This document shows positions 5,569 through 5,741 of a DNA stretch of 5,741 nt, in pieces. Location: the NCBI GenBank assembly GCA_021799315.1, contig JAJZAR010000091.1, forward strand, positions 1 to 5,741, read 5' to 3'. Position numbers and translations under genes: made by a program. Position 1 is the stretch's first letter. Every line of letters starts with the position of its first letter. Origin of the DNA: Thermoplasmata archaeon. Its GTDB lineage: Archaea > Thermoplasmatota > Thermoplasmata > Thermoplasmatales > Thermoplasmataceae. The notes beneath the pieces were generated by a model. That model worked only from the letters and a program-made list of their open reading frames with translations. It made no database searches and was not told the origin of the DNA.

Positions 5569-5741
5569 TTATTTTTTTACTTCGTCTGTGGTGTAGATCT
5601 TTTTCTCTTTGACATCCAGGAAGCTTCCAAGAAGAGATGCGCTAAAATCCTCGCTGTAGACTCCTTCTTCATCTCCTTCTGGAATAAGTGACATAAGCGC
5701 ATTTAACAACTCATCGTATGTCATTCTCTTGTGTGCTCTTA
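5569..5741 (-). CDS. Antitoxin of a RelBE/ParDE-type pair, 5' end outside window
   Basis: The visible reading frame ends at TAA 5571-5569, two bases before the toxin's GTG, the usual antitoxin-toxin order. From the ATG at 5724 it encodes 51 residues beginning MTYDELLNALMSLIPEGDEE. The middle (EGVYSEDFSASLLGSFLDVK) and the ending IYTTDEVKK are, from memory, like the C-terminal part of small archaeal antitoxins found with RelE toxins. The frame stays open upstream of 5724 to the window edge (RAHKR), and relatives usually carry a short N-terminal DNA-binding or dimerisation part before the TYDELL motif. The true start is therefore probably beyond 5741. The gene looks intact although its toxin is broken. 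It would bind and neutralise the toxin and repress its own operon. The exact family is uncertain. Confidence 0.6.
   Translation of the reverse strand, partial: RAHKRMTYDELLNALMSLIPEGDEEGVYSEDFSASLLGSFLDVKEKKIYTTDEVKK

Overview
The window looks like an accessory or defence region from an archaeon, most likely a euryarchaeon. Three things point that way. An archaeal TATA box sits about 26 nt before an ATG with no Shine-Dalgarno, which suggests a leaderless transcript. Arginine AGA/AGG and isoleucine ATA codons are common. A RelE-type toxin remnant and its antitoxin at the right end resemble archaeal forms. The species cannot be named from sequence alone.

Layout: 1-408 is non-coding, with an AT-rich left part and a more GC-rich stretch at about 150-375 full of CTTCG/CGAAG words and short inverted repeats. 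The leaderless promoter is at 373-391. At 409-1845 lies a fusion of a PD-(D/E)XK-type nuclease and an APAZ domain. Overlapping its end, 1826-3292 encodes a short prokaryotic Argonaute (MID-PIWI) that keeps the guide 5'-phosphate pocket but has lost the PIWI catalytic acids. After a 137-nt gap with its own candidate promoter, dyad and Shine-Dalgarno, 3430-5157 encodes an OLD-family ATPase-TOPRIM nuclease. On the minus strand at the right end are the 3' part of an antitoxin gene (5569-5741, running off the window) and a RelE/ParE-type toxin pseudogene (5303-5566) with two in-frame stops.

Working model: the nuclease-APAZ protein and the short Argonaute form one guide-directed complex of the kind called SPARDA in bacteria. 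The inactive Argonaute would bind a guide and its target and switch on the fused nuclease, giving abortive-infection-type immunity. The OLD nuclease on the same strand may be a separate single-gene defence module or an accessory part of the system; its separate translation signals and the gap leave this open. The decaying toxin-antitoxin pair fits a defence-island or mobile setting.
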